A stretch of DNA of 64,000 nucleotides from an uncultured Eubacteriales bacterium (lineage in GTDB: Bacteria > Bacillota > Clostridia > Peptostreptococcales > Anaerovoracaceae), in the NCBI GenBank assembly GCA_900542565.1, contig UQOC01000004.1, positions 7,722-71,721 on the forward strand, given 5' to 3'. Shown one piece after another: positions 1-8,177 of the stretch. The notes below the pieces were generated by a model. It was not told where the DNA came from. It ran no database searches and saw only the letters and a list, made by a program, of their open reading frames with translations. Both the position numbers and the translations under genes were made by a program. Positions within the stretch are counted from its first letter, which is position 1. Every line of letters starts with the position of its first letter.

Positions 1-2
1 CC

Positions 3-212
3 GACTACACCAGGCAGAGCCGCGGCCAGATCCTGACGAGGATAGAGGCCTTTCTTGAATCTCTGAGGCCTGCGGCTCCTGAGCGTTCGGCCGGCGGCAG
101 GTCACATGCCGACGGGATACATGCCAACAGGACATATGTCGGCGAGGTAACGGCCGGCGGCGGCTCCTCTCAGAAGGCGGAAAAGCAAATTTCAAAAGGG
201 AGAGATCATAAA
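3..212 (+). CDS. C-terminal tail of a 2-hydroxyacyl-CoA dehydratase-type subunit (5' part outside window)
   Basis: The frame entering from the left edge is open and carries GQILTRIEAFLE at visible residues 8-19, which resembles the conserved last helix of the HGD-D family (2-hydroxyacyl-CoA dehydratase subunits and YjiM/double-cubane proteins). The family binds an iron-sulfur cluster and receives electrons from the activase encoded next. About 48 further codons rich in Gly, Ser and Ala follow without any stop and enter the activase start codon in the same frame. The two domains may therefore form one polypeptide, or the downstream ATG may be used separately. Family assignment rests on a short segment and is moderately sure. 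Confidence 0.6.
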
Positions 213-986
213 ATGTATGTAATGGGAATAGACAGCGGTTCCACTTCGACCAACGCTGTGATAATGGATGCAGATAAAAAGATCATCGCTTCTACGGTCG
301 TCAGGACAGGAGCCAAATCGGCAGACAGCGCGGCCCGCGCCCTTGAGGAAATCCTCAGAGCGGCCGGACTTTCGCAGAGCGACCTTTCATATATAGTTTC
401 CACCGGCTACGGCCGGGTGAGCATAGACTTTGCCGACGAAAATGTCACTGAGATCAGCTGTCACGGCCGCGGCGCCCACTATTTCAACCCGTCCATCAGG
501 ACTATCCTGGACATCGGCGGTCAGGACAGCAAAGCGATCCATCTGAACAGTTCCGGGGAAGTTACTGACTTTGTAATGAACGACAAGTGCGCTGCCGGCA
601 CGGGCCGCTTTCTGGAGATGATCGCCCGTACTCTTGAGATAGACATTTCGGAGCTGGGCCCTGCCGCCCTTAATTCTACCGAGGAAATAGAGATAACCAG
701 CATGTGCTCGGTTTTCGCCGAATCGGAAGTCATCTCCCTCATTGCCAACAATAAGGAAAAGCCCGACATCGCCTGGGGCGTATGTAAGGCCATAGCCAAC
801 AAGGCCTATTCTCTCCTCAAGCGGGTAGGTATGGAAAAGGAGTTCATGATGACCGGCGGAGTTGCTAAGAATCCCGGCGTAGTAAAAGCTGTAGAAGAAC
901 GGATCGGAGCCAGTCTCTACATCTGCGATGAGCCTGAAATAGTCGGCGCCGCCGGAGCCGCCCTTTATGCGGTGGATAAGCTGTGA
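213..986 (+). CDS. 2-hydroxyacyl-CoA dehydratase activase (BadF/BadG/HgdC family)
   Basis: ATP-dependent activator that injects a low-potential electron into a 2-hydroxyacyl-CoA dehydratase or a double-cubane cluster protein. Visible features of the ASKHA fold are the phosphate loop GIDSGSTSTN (residues 5-14), DIGGQDSK (100-107) and GVAKN (216-220). Cys126 (KCAAGTG) and Cys165 (MCSVFAE) are the expected ligands of the [4Fe-4S] cluster shared between two subunits. Its 257 residues match the stand-alone family size. The start is marked by an AGGGAG motif about 9 bases upstream, but the upstream frame is open into it, so a fused product is also possible. A terminator hairpin follows. Confidence 0.9.
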   Translation: MYVMGIDSGSTSTNAVIMDADKKIIASTVVRTGAKSADSAARALEEILRAAGLSQSDLSYIVSTGYGRVSIDFADENVTEISCHGRGAHYFNPSIRTILDIGGQDSKAIHLNSSGEVTDFVMNDKCAAGTGRFLEMIARTLEIDISELGPAALNSTEEIEITSMCSVFAESEVISLIANNKEKPDIAWGVCKAIANKAYSLLKRVGMEKEFMMTGGVAKNPGVVKAVEERIGASLYICDEPEIVGAAGAALYAVDKL

Positions 987-1054
987 TATGAGTTTTTTCC
1001 ATGCGGTCCCCATGCCGTAAAATACGGTCTGAAAAAAGCTGTCACCGTCTCAAA

Positions 1055-1099
1055 AAAAGTCTCACCAGCACCGCAAAAAGCGAGCCAGGTGAGACTTTT
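1055..1099. terminator. Bidirectional intrinsic terminator between activase and merR
   Basis: A perfect 12-bp inverted repeat (AAAAGTCTCACC at 1055-1066, complement at 1088-1099) with a 21-base loop. It carries an A-run on the left and a T-run on the right, so it can stop the activase transcript and the converging merR transcript. Confidence 0.75.
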
Positions 1100-1138
1100 A
1101 TATGTCAGGATTCTCTAAAACCTGCATGGATTTGCTCG

Positions 1139-1921
1139 TCAGATCGGCACCTGTACCTCGTAATTCCATTGCAAGATACCGGACACGACTATCAGCTGCA
1201 CCGTGAATCCCGGCTGCAAGCCATACCGGTCCCAGGCTGCATCTTTGAGCCTGCGGACCGTTTCTTTTCTGTCCTCTTCTGTGCATCCTGCGCACAGGTA
1301 TCTGCCCGCCGGCAATATCACAAGCCCGTTGATCTCCTCATATCTCGTGCAGACAGAAAACAGCCTTGAAGTCCCCTTTTCCGCATATATTCCGGCCAGA
1401 TCCTCAAATTGAAACCGGTCTTTTAAATCTTCAGGGATCATATGGTAAAAATGGCTCAGATAATTCCACAGATTGGCGACCGTCGGTTCTTCCAATGTAT
1501 CGGACAGCATGATCACCCGCTCCGGAAGTTCCTTTATGGCAAGGCCTTCCATACCCTCAATCCCCTTTAGCTTTCTCTCATAATCGGCTTTGGCAGCTTT
1601 TATCTTGGCCTTGCTGTACTGAAGGGCCGCTATCTTTTCGTCAGCCTTTTTTTCCGCCTGCTTTAGAAAATCAACTATCTTTTCCAGATCGTTGTATTCC
1701 AGCACCTCTTTTATCTCTTTGAGGGAAAGATCCATGAGCTGCAAGGCGCGGACAGTATTGAGCCTTACGATGTCCTGTCCTGTATAATAGCGATAGCCGG
1801 TCCATGGGTCTTTTCTGCTGGGTCTGACCAGCCCTATCCTGTCGTAGTGCCGGAGGGTTTCGCTGGTTGTTCTGGCGGCGGCTGCGGCCTCACCTATTGT
1901 AAAAAATTTTTCTTTTTTCAT
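1139..1921 (-). CDS. MerR-family transcriptional regulator with effector-binding C-terminal domain
   Basis: The N-terminal winged helix (FTIGEAAAAARTTSETLRHY, about residues 6-25, then IGLV and YRYY) is typical of MerR proteins. A Lys/Glu-rich coiled coil follows at about 75-120 and mediates dimerisation in the family. The last 150 residues resemble the GyrI/BmrR-type small-molecule-binding domain. The ATG at 1921 was chosen because it has GGGAGAAG just upstream and begins directly before the helix-turn-helix; a longer open frame upstream lacks such a site. It diverges from a lipoprotein gene whose promoter has the over-long spacer that MerR activators untwist, so it probably controls that gene. 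The inducer cannot be read from the sequence. Confidence 0.88.
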   Translation of the reverse strand: MKKEKFFTIGEAAAAARTTSETLRHYDRIGLVRPSRKDPWTGYRYYTGQDIVRLNTVRALQLMDLSLKEIKEVLEYNDLEKIVDFLKQAEKKADEKIAALQYSKAKIKAAKADYERKLKGIEGMEGLAIKELPERVIMLSDTLEEPTVANLWNYLSHFYHMIPEDLKDRFQFEDLAGIYAEKGTSRLFSVCTRYEEINGLVILPAGRYLCAGCTEEDRKETVRRLKDAAWDRYGLQPGFTVQLIVVSGILQWNYEVQVPI

Positions 1922-1931
1922 ACTTCTCCCG

Positions 1932-1962
1932 TTGACATTTGTGTTGCACAAAGGTTTATTAT
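1932..1962 (+). promoter_or_regulatory. MerR-type promoter and operator for the lipoprotein gene
   Basis: TTGACA (1932-1937) and TATTAT (1957-1962) are separated by 19 bp instead of 17. The spacer holds the perfect inverted repeat TTTGTG-TTG-CACAAA (1938-1952). This is the architecture of promoters activated by MerR regulators, and it lies between merR and the lipoprotein gene. Confidence 0.75.
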
Positions 1963-2020
1963 CCATTTTAGCATGGGTGACCATGTTAATCAATCGGATC
2001 ATATATCCGGGAGGAAGCAC

Positions 2021-2677
2021 ATGAAAAAAGGATTTATACTCATATCGTTTTTAATGGCCGCCTGTCTGGCTCTGACCGGCTGCTCCAGCGAAAGCGAGCC
2101 CTTTGAGGCCAAAAGCTACACACCCGATGTGCCTGTCAGAGGAATAGAGCTGGATGTCCGGGACCGGGCCGTCGAGGTGACAATTTCCGAAGATCAGCAT
2201 GTCCACATCGAGTATTCGGAAAACAGCAAGGAATATTACGACATCGCAGTCTCAGAGGACAGCATCCTGACCGTGACCGGCGCCTCAGACAAGGATCTGT
2301 CCGATTATATGGGCGGCAAGCCGTCCGATGAGGACCGGAAGATCTCCATACAGATCCCCGATTCCATGCTGGACTCACTGGACATTTCCACCACCAATGA
2401 GGACATATCCCTTGAAGCTCTGGCTGTAAATGGCAGCATAAGCCTTTCCTCAAACGGCGGCAATATCTCTTTTGACGGCCTCGATGCCGGGAAATCCATA
2501 TCCCTTGACACCAAAAACGGCAATATAGAAGGTACCATCAGGGGCTGCTGGGATGATTACTCCATAAGGGCCGAGATCAAGAAAGGCGAAAGCAACCTGC
2601 CTGAAAGCAAGGAAGGCGGCGCAAAGACTCTGGATGTGTCGGCCAACAACGGCGATATAGACATCAAATTCGCATAA
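2021..2677 (+). CDS. DUF4097-like lipoprotein
   Basis: The start at 2021 follows GGGAGGAAG and opens with a lipoprotein signal peptide: MKKG, a hydrophobic stretch and the lipobox LTGC with Cys21 as the predicted lipidation site. The mature part has repeated short beta-strand units (ISLSSNGG, ISFDGL, ISLDTKNG, LDVSANNGD), the beta-helix-like pattern of DUF4097 proteins. These are often found beside regulators of envelope stress, but their activity is not well defined. It should sit on the outer face of the membrane. Expression is likely switched by the divergent MerR regulator. A terminator follows directly. Confidence 0.8.
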   Translation: MKKGFILISFLMAACLALTGCSSESEPFEAKSYTPDVPVRGIELDVRDRAVEVTISEDQHVHIEYSENSKEYYDIAVSEDSILTVTGASDKDLSDYMGGKPSDEDRKISIQIPDSMLDSLDISTTNEDISLEALAVNGSISLSSNGGNISFDGLDAGKSISLDTKNGNIEGTIRGCWDDYSIRAEIKKGESNLPESKEGGAKTLDVSANNGDIDIKFA

Positions 2678-2683
2678 AAAACA

Positions 2684-2719
2684 GGTGGAAAGTCATGTGC
2701 TTTCCACCCTCTCGTTTTT
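2684..2719 (+). terminator. Intrinsic terminator after the lipoprotein gene
   Basis: A 9-bp stem (GGTGGAAAG at 2684-2692 with its complement at 2700-2708), a 7-base loop and a downstream TTTTT run. Confidence 0.8.
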
Positions 2720-2730
2720 ATCTTATGGCA

Positions 2731-3372
2731 TTATTCGGCACTCTGTCCGTTCACATATTCACAGTACTCTACTATCGGGCACTGGTCGCATTTTGGCTTG
2801 CGGGCGTCGCAGCACTGCCGTCCGTGGAAGATCAGGCTGTGGTGGGTCCTGGACCACCTATCCTCTGGTATCCTGTCCATCAGGGCAAGCTCGGTCTTGA
2901 GCACATCCTTTTCGTGTACCAGCCCTATCCTGTTTGCCACCCGGAAAACATGGGTATCCACAGCTATCCTCTGATGCCCGAAGCCCACAGAGAGGACAAC
3001 ATTGGCTGTCTTTCTGCCCACTCCCGGCAATGAGACGAGGGCGCCATAATCGTCGGGAACCTGGCCGCCGAAGTTTTCCACCAGCGACTTGGCAAGGCCC
3101 ACGATGTTTTTGGATTTTGTCTTATACATCCCTATGCGCTTTATGTACTGAGCCACCTCTTCCGGGTCGGCCACGGCCAGCTCGTAAGGAGTCGGATATT
3201 TTTCAAACAGCGCCGGAGTCACCTGATTTACCGACTTGTCCGTTGTCTGGGCGGAAAGGGCTACCGCCACGATGAGCTGATAGACATTTTGGTGATCGAG
3301 GGCGCACTCAGCCTGTGGATAAGTTTCTTCCAGTATGTCAAGTATCTTGTTTATGTCTTCTTTCTTTACCAT
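2731..3372 (-). CDS. nth: Endonuclease III
   Basis: DNA glycosylase/AP lyase that removes oxidised pyrimidines in base excision repair. The helix-hairpin-helix LPGVGRKTANVV (115-126) contains the catalytic Lys121, and Asp139 lies in VDTHVFRV. The iron-sulfur cluster ligands Cys188, 195, 198 and 204 follow the family spacing C-x6-C-x2-C-x5-C. Its 213 residues equal the usual length. The start has AGAAAGGA upstream. It is the last gene of a minus-strand operon whose preceding frame overlaps this start by a few bases, suggesting translational coupling. Confidence 0.97.
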   Translation of the reverse strand: MVKKEDINKILDILEETYPQAECALDHQNVYQLIVAVALSAQTTDKSVNQVTPALFEKYPTPYELAVADPEEVAQYIKRIGMYKTKSKNIVGLAKSLVENFGGQVPDDYGALVSLPGVGRKTANVVLSVGFGHQRIAVDTHVFRVANRIGLVHEKDVLKTELALMDRIPEDRWSRTHHSLIFHGRQCCDARKPKCDQCPIVEYCEYVNGQSAE

Positions 3373-3693
3373 GATGATTCCTTTCTATATAAGATGCAGG
3401 GGATAAAGCTGTTTTTCTGATCTATGGGCATGACTTCTCCGCACATACAGATAATGCCTCTGCTGCCCTGTACTAAGGCCGTCCTGTCGAGTACCTGATA
3501 TTTTTTGATCTCTCTGCGGTCGGGCCATGGCGGATTCTCCCGGCGACAGGATTTTTAAACAAAAAGAGAACTCGGCCGGCCAGATTCTTTCTGACAGCAC
3601 TTTGTCCATGCGAAAGAGATAATTATACCGTCTAAAATTCTCCCAAAGATGCCTGCTGCCTTCGCCGAGAGAATTTCGCATAAGTGGCCTCAC
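3366..3693 (-). pseudogene. Small gene of unknown function, apparently frameshifted
   Basis: A GTG start at 3693 overlaps the upstream stop by four bases (GTGA), as in coupled operon genes. The first frame reads as normal protein (RHLWENFRRYNYLFRMDKVL) to about 3555 and then turns into Arg/Gln/His-rich sequence. The +1 frame is open from 3554 to a stop at 3366 and reads as normal protein there (KKYQVLDRTALVQG, IICMCGEVMPIDQK), ending inside the nth start region. Joining the frames at the A5 run (3552-3556) gives about 108 residues. No family was recognised. Either a real pseudogene or a one-base consensus error. Confidence 0.45.
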
Positions 3694-4742
3694 CTTTCAA
3701 GCTCCTCCGCCAGATCTTCCGGAATACCTCTGGGGCCTCTTACACCCTTGATCCCAAAGTTCATGAGCCTCTTTCTGGTGAACAGGTCCCTGGGATATTT
3801 GCGGGTCAGCTTGAGCAGCATTGCCCTGGAAATACTCAAGTTCTTGTCCCTGTATCTGTAGGGGATGTCCACCTCCACCGCAACGCAGCGAAACAGCACG
3901 GCCGAAACCGGAGCGCCCACATAGATATACACTGTGTCTCCTGCTTTCACATGGCTCGACTGCTTCCATCGGATCGTGTCCGTGTCCTCAAAGGCCCCTA
4001 TGATATCGTAATACTGCGGATTTGCGGGTATGAGCCACTGTCCGGGTCTGCCCTTAGCCGCCGTTCCGGCAGGCCGTCCGGCAGAAGCTTTATGACTGAT
4101 CTGGATCATCTCATGGATCTCATCATCAGAAAGACTTTCATCGAGGACAACGCTGACCCAGCTCTGCTTGTTCATATGATAAGCCTTGTAGATCCCTGAT
4201 TTTTCCAGACAGCCCGGCGCCAGCCCGTCCAGCTTCACATTGAGTATCTCGACCTCTCCGGTCTTGCCTTCCTCAAGCTTGCTCCTGTCTATATCCATGA
4301 TGACGGCAAACCATTTGCGGCTTTCCGGATTGCGGAAAACCCCATAGCCGGGAGCCGTCTTCCATAAAAACTCCGGCTCTGCGCCATATTCACGATTGAT
4401 ATACTGCTCTATCCTGTTGCTCTGGTCAGAAGCAAAGTGGAAGCTATCAAAACAATTTTCTCTGATTTCCTCCAGGATAGCGATGTATTCCGCTTTCACA
4501 CAGCCTGCAAACTTTCCCGTCGCTCCCTGCACCCGAAAAGCCGTATATTCGTCTTCGGCAGCCTTGTCAAAGACCTTTCCTGTCAGTTTCATTTCGCTGT
4601 CTATCTCCACGACGGCCCTCATTGCGCCTCCGGCAAAATCCCTTTCATAGATATATCTGCCGTCTGTCTTTGTGAATCCATATTTTTTCAGCCTGCCTGC
4701 GTCGGCTCTGCTTTTTCTGAAAACATCCTGTTCCAGACTCAT
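3690..4742 (-). CDS. YjbR/MmcQ-like protein with C-terminal EVE/PUA-like domain
   Basis: The central part (about residues 105-225; WKTAPGYGVFRNPESRKWFA and NKQSWVSVVLDE) matches the YjbR/MmcQ fold, a CyaY-like domain proposed to bind DNA. The N-terminal 100 residues look like an extension seen in clostridial members. The C-terminal 120 residues (ANPQYYDI, GDTVYIYVGAPV, FRCVAVEVDI) resemble an EVE domain, a PUA-related module associated with modified bases. The ATG directly follows the upstream stop (TAAATG). It lies in one operon with a phosphoesterase and endonuclease III, so a nucleic-acid role is plausible but inferred. Confidence 0.7.
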   Translation of the reverse strand: MSLEQDVFRKSRADAGRLKKYGFTKTDGRYIYERDFAGGAMRAVVEIDSEMKLTGKVFDKAAEDEYTAFRVQGATGKFAGCVKAEYIAILEEIRENCFDSFHFASDQSNRIEQYINREYGAEPEFLWKTAPGYGVFRNPESRKWFAVIMDIDRSKLEEGKTGEVEILNVKLDGLAPGCLEKSGIYKAYHMNKQSWVSVVLDESLSDDEIHEMIQISHKASAGRPAGTAAKGRPGQWLIPANPQYYDIIGAFEDTDTIRWKQSSHVKAGDTVYIYVGAPVSAVLFRCVAVEVDIPYRYRDKNLSISRAMLLKLTRKYPRDLFTRKRLMNFGIKGVRGPRGIPEDLAEELER

Positions 4743-5609
4743 TTAAGCCCCCTCCTGTCCGGACTTCAGGGTAACGGACACCAGCTCCGGCCTGTTGCCC
4801 ACTCTGAAAGGAAAAATACTGTTGCCTATACCGCGGCTCACCACCATGACCGTGTCGTCCTTTTTATAGGTTCCGGCTGTATACTTTGGAAAAAATCCCT
4901 GATCCGGCGCCACGAGTCCTCCGATAAAAGGAAGCCTGATCTGTCCGCCGTGGGCATGTCCGGAAAACACCAGTCCGGCTCCTGCTTCGGCATATACTTC
5001 AAGAAGCTCCGGCCTGTGGGAAAGCAGGATAGTATATATGTCTTTGTCATAGCTTATGCTCCTCAGGACGGTGCGGGCAATTTCGCCGTCATCTACGCCA
5101 AATTCATGGGCAAAGTCCGGATCATCTATTCCGACTATGTTTACAGCCTCTCCGCCTGCCTCGATCTGTTCCGCCTGTCCCGACAATATATGTACACCCA
5201 AACCCTTGAGTCCTTCTGCCAGATCTTCATACTCATCTGCGCGCGCCTCATGGTTGCCGGTAACATAAAATATGGGACACATGCCTGCGATCTGCCTGAC
5301 CGTATCAAGAGCCCTGTCCGCATCCGCATGCCTTGAATCTATCAGATCCCCTGTGATGACGATCAAATCAGGCTTTCGCTCCTTTATCCCGGCTATCAGG
5401 TCGGCTGTCACCTTATCCGAACCGGTGTTGTGCAGATCCGATATCTGTATTATCTGGTATCCGTCAAAAGACTCCGGTATGTCCTGACCGGATATCACAT
5501 GTTCTGTGACAGTCAGTGATGTATTCTCAAAGTGCAGGTAAACCCCCGCAGCAGCTGCAAATATCAGTGCCACCGTCAATATCTTCCATCGTTTTTTCCG
5601 TTTTTCCAT
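4743..5609 (-). CDS. Membrane-anchored calcineurin-like metallophosphoesterase
   Basis: A cytosolic N-terminus (MEKRKKRWK) and one membrane segment (about 10-26) precede a metallophosphoesterase domain with the full metal-binding set: DLHN (58-61), GDLID (87-91), GNHE (118-121), SHRP and GHAHGGQ. Two divalent metals are expected in an active site facing outside. Members of this YaeI/YkuE-like group hydrolyse phosphodiesters such as UDP-diacylglucosamine or lipid phosphates; the substrate here is unknown. It is the first gene of the operon that ends with nth. Confidence 0.88.
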   Translation of the reverse strand: MEKRKKRWKILTVALIFAAAAGVYLHFENTSLTVTEHVISGQDIPESFDGYQIIQISDLHNTGSDKVTADLIAGIKERKPDLIVITGDLIDSRHADADRALDTVRQIAGMCPIFYVTGNHEARADEYEDLAEGLKGLGVHILSGQAEQIEAGGEAVNIVGIDDPDFAHEFGVDDGEIARTVLRSISYDKDIYTILLSHRPELLEVYAEAGAGLVFSGHAHGGQIRLPFIGGLVAPDQGFFPKYTAGTYKKDDTVMVVSRGIGNSIFPFRVGNRPELVSVTLKSGQEGA

Positions 5610-5691
5610 GATCTGATTTTACCACAAAGGAGTCTGTGAGTCTACCTGGGGCCGATCATTTCCGACCGTTTGCGGACTGACATGCGTGCAC

Positions 5692-5731
5692 AAAAAAAGG
5701 CCGCCCCCTTGTGCCTTTATGGGAAGCGGCC
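5692..5731 (-). terminator. Intrinsic terminator after the aldo-keto reductase operon
   Basis: GGCCGC/GCGGCC stem (5699-5704 and 5726-5731). Read on the minus strand it is followed by seven T residues (5692-5698). Confidence 0.75.
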
Positions 5732-5745
5732 CTTTGCTGCATATA

Positions 5746-6603
5746 TTAAAATTCTTCGTGTACTTTGTATGCGTGGAGTGATTTTATGAGAGCCGGATCA
5801 GTGTGGTCGATGATCTCGCTGTGGCCTATGTCCATGGTCTTTATCTTTTCCATGTCCTCTGCCGAAAGCTCAAAGTCAAATACATCGAAGTTCTGCTCCA
5901 TCCTGTTTTTGTGCACCGACTTAGGGATGACAACGACACCCCTCTGAATATTCCAGCGGAGAGCCACCTGAGCGGCGCTCTTGCCGTACTTGGCACCGAT
6001 CTCTGTCAGTATCGGATCGGTAAAGAAGTTTCTCTTGCCCTCGTTGAACGGGCCCCAGGCTTCCGGAACAACTCCGTAAGAATCCATGGTGTCTACATTG
6101 AGCTGCTGCTGGAAAAACGGGTGCATTTCCACCTGATTTACCATAGGCCTTATCCTTACGGTTTCGCACATATCGGCGATTATCTGCGGATAGCAGTTGG
6201 CCATACCTATGGTTCTGACTTTTCCGGCCTCGTAGGCTTCTTCCAGAGCTCTCCACGCCCCATAATAATCGCCCATGGGCTGATGCAGCAGGAGCAGGTC
6301 GATATAGTCGGTATCCAGTTCAGAAAGAGCCAGGTCCACGGCCTTCCGACATTTTTCATATGAGTTGTCCTGCATCCAGATCTTGGTGGTCAGGAAGATT
6401 TCTTCCCTGGCCACTCCGCTTTCTCTGATGGCCTCGCCTACGGCTTTCTGGTTCATGTATGACTAGGCCGTGTCGATCAGTCTATAGCCGACGCTGATGG
6501 CGTCCTTTACAACTTGTCTGCACTGTTCATGATCTCTTACCTGAAATACTCCGTATCCCAGCATAGGCATCTTCACTCCGTTTGCCAATGTTCTGTATTC
6601 CAT
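5746..6603 (-). pseudogene. Aldo/keto reductase interrupted by an in-frame amber stop
   Basis: From the ATG at 6603 the frame gives a normal aldo/keto reductase start (NGVKMPMLGYGVF), reaches the active-site segment IDTA and hits TAG at codon 47 (6463-6465), then continues in the same frame with SYMNQKAVGEA to the end. The missing residue lies between the catalytic Asp44 and Tyr49, where relatives usually have Gln or a similar residue; a CAG to TAG transition would explain it. Lys74 and His107 are intact and the total of 285 codons is the family size. The ATG at 6456 would give a product lacking the first strands and the Asp/Tyr pair, unlikely to be active. Last gene of the TetR operon. Confidence 0.88.
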
Positions 6604-6685
6604 TTCAATGTCTCCCTTCTGCATGTCAATCTTTATTGTCTACTGCACGGTCAATGCCGGCCGCCTGAGGGTGTGCCGCACCGTA

Positions 6686-7531
6686 CTATTTCTGACTGTC
6701 CAGATCAAGGGTCATGGACGCATATGCTTCTTCCTGTTCCGGTGTGGCGTTATAGTATCTTACGCCCTTGTCTATGGCTGCTATCTCTTTCATTTCATCT
6801 TCGGTCAGTTTAAAATCGAAGATTTCAAAGTTTTCCCTCACATGGTCAGGATTCTTGCTGCCCGGTATCACTATGAAGCCCATCTGGGTGTGCCATCTGA
6901 GGATGATCTGGGCAGGGGTCTTGCCGTATTTTTCCGCCAGCTTTGCGAATACAGGCTCATTGATGAGAGCTTTGTCCCCGTGTCCCAGCGGGTACCATGC
7001 CATGATCCTGATGTCATAGTCCTTGAGTTCTTCTCTGAGGGCGGTCTGCGGAAAATACGGATGAGCTTCCGTCTGTATCACCTGCGGCTTGATCTGGGCG
7101 TTTTCCAGTATATCCCTAAGCTTTTCATCGTGGAAGTTGGAGATCCCGATGGCCTTGATCTTGCCTTCTTTGTAAGCCTTCTCCATCTGCCTGTAGCCCG
7201 CCATGTAGTTGCCTGCCGGCTGGTGTATAAAAAGCAGGTCGACATAGTCCAGGCCCAGCCTCTTTAATGTCTCGTCCACTGCGTTGTTATCTTCGTACAC
7301 CGTAGGCCACAGCTTTGTGCTGACGAAAATTTCTTCTCTATTCACACCCGACCTTCTGATGGCTCTGCCTACGGCTTTTTCGTTCATATAGGCGTTGGCA
7401 GTATCTACCATCCTGTATCCGCACTGAAGAGCTTCATACACCGATCTTTCCGCCTCATCAGGTGAGAGCAAAAAAGTTCCTATGCCGAAATCCGGCATCT
7501 CTACTCCGTTGTTAAGTCTGATAATTTCCAT
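6686..7531 (-). CDS. Aldo/keto reductase, NADPH-dependent
   Basis: A TIM-barrel oxidoreductase reducing aldehydes or ketones. The tetrad is visible as Asp43 and Tyr48 (DTANAYMNE), Lys73 (STKLW) and His103 (FIHQP). The NADPH-binding end has IVIPGSKNPDHVREN. At 281 residues it is full length. It starts 15 bases after the TetR gene, so repressor and enzyme form one transcription unit, followed by the amber-interrupted paralogue. Substrate unknown; TetR control suggests induction by a reactive carbonyl or similar compound (inference). Confidence 0.92.
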   Translation of the reverse strand: MEIIRLNNGVEMPDFGIGTFLLSPDEAERSVYEALQCGYRMVDTANAYMNEKAVGRAIRRSGVNREEIFVSTKLWPTVYEDNNAVDETLKRLGLDYVDLLFIHQPAGNYMAGYRQMEKAYKEGKIKAIGISNFHDEKLRDILENAQIKPQVIQTEAHPYFPQTALREELKDYDIRIMAWYPLGHGDKALINEPVFAKLAEKYGKTPAQIILRWHTQMGFIVIPGSKNPDHVRENFEIFDFKLTEDEMKEIAAIDKGVRYYNATPEQEEAYASMTLDLDSQK

Positions 7532-7546
7532 TTATGTTTCCCCTTT

Positions 7547-8155
7547 CTATTCTGTCAGATATGGTTTGATCATCTTTGTCACTGCCGTGTCGAAATAGCT
7601 TTGCGTCCACCGGCTCGGAGTAAATTTTCCATCGGACATGCACCAGCAGACCATCATGCCATAGAGAGTATTGATGAGAAAGTTGGTCAGGATGTCCAAT
7701 GGCGCATCTTTTGCCAGCTGTTCTCTGTCGACAGCTCTGTTTAAGATTTCCATGAGACAGCCGGTATCATATTCCAGCTTGGAAAAAGAATTATTGATGT
7801 TCTTTGCGTTGGGATCGATCACATTTTTAGTCCACTGTCTGGCCATCTGTATCCCGCCTTCCTCGATATATTCCATGAAATTTATCATATAATAGCTGAG
7901 CTGCTCCATGATCGTCTTGTCAGTCATGGCTGCGATCTCATCTTCCAGCTTGACGAAAGGATTGTTATTGATAAGCTGTACAAGGTCCTCTTTGGAATTG
8001 AAATATGTGTAGAAAGTACCTTTGGCAAGACCGCAGTCCTTCGTTATATCTTCTACGGAAACATTGTCGAATCCTTTTTCCATGATCATTTTGCGTCCGC
8101 TGTCTATGAGCTTTTTTTTCGTCTTTTCGGCAGCTTCCTGTCGTCTGGTCATCAT
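7547..8155 (-). CDS. TetR/AcrR-family repressor
   Basis: The N-terminal helix-turn-helix is clear (MEKGFDNVSVEDITKDCGLA, then KGTFYTYFNSKEDL, about residues 25-58). The C-terminal 140 residues are helical and variable, as expected of a ligand pocket. Two consecutive ATG codons (8155 and 8152) follow GGAGGTGAG; the second has the better spacing. Its own promoter carries a strong double palindrome, so autorepression together with the two downstream reductases is likely. Confidence 0.9.
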   Translation of the reverse strand: MMTRRQEAAEKTKKKLIDSGRKMIMEKGFDNVSVEDITKDCGLAKGTFYTYFNSKEDLVQLINNNPFVKLEDEIAAMTDKTIMEQLSYYMINFMEYIEEGGIQMARQWTKNVIDPNAKNINNSFSKLEYDTGCLMEILNRAVDREQLAKDAPLDILTNFLINTLYGMMVCWCMSDGKFTPSRWTQSYFDTAVTKMIKPYLTE

Positions 8156-8177
8156 CTCACCTCCCCGGCATGGTCAT

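Noticed and set aside
5746..6603. General TAG recoding (pyrrolysine or another amino acid)
   Set aside because: TAG is used as the normal stop of several genes here (for example the DUF2971 gene and the SuFu gene), and the amber replaces a Gln-like position, so a point mutation is simpler.
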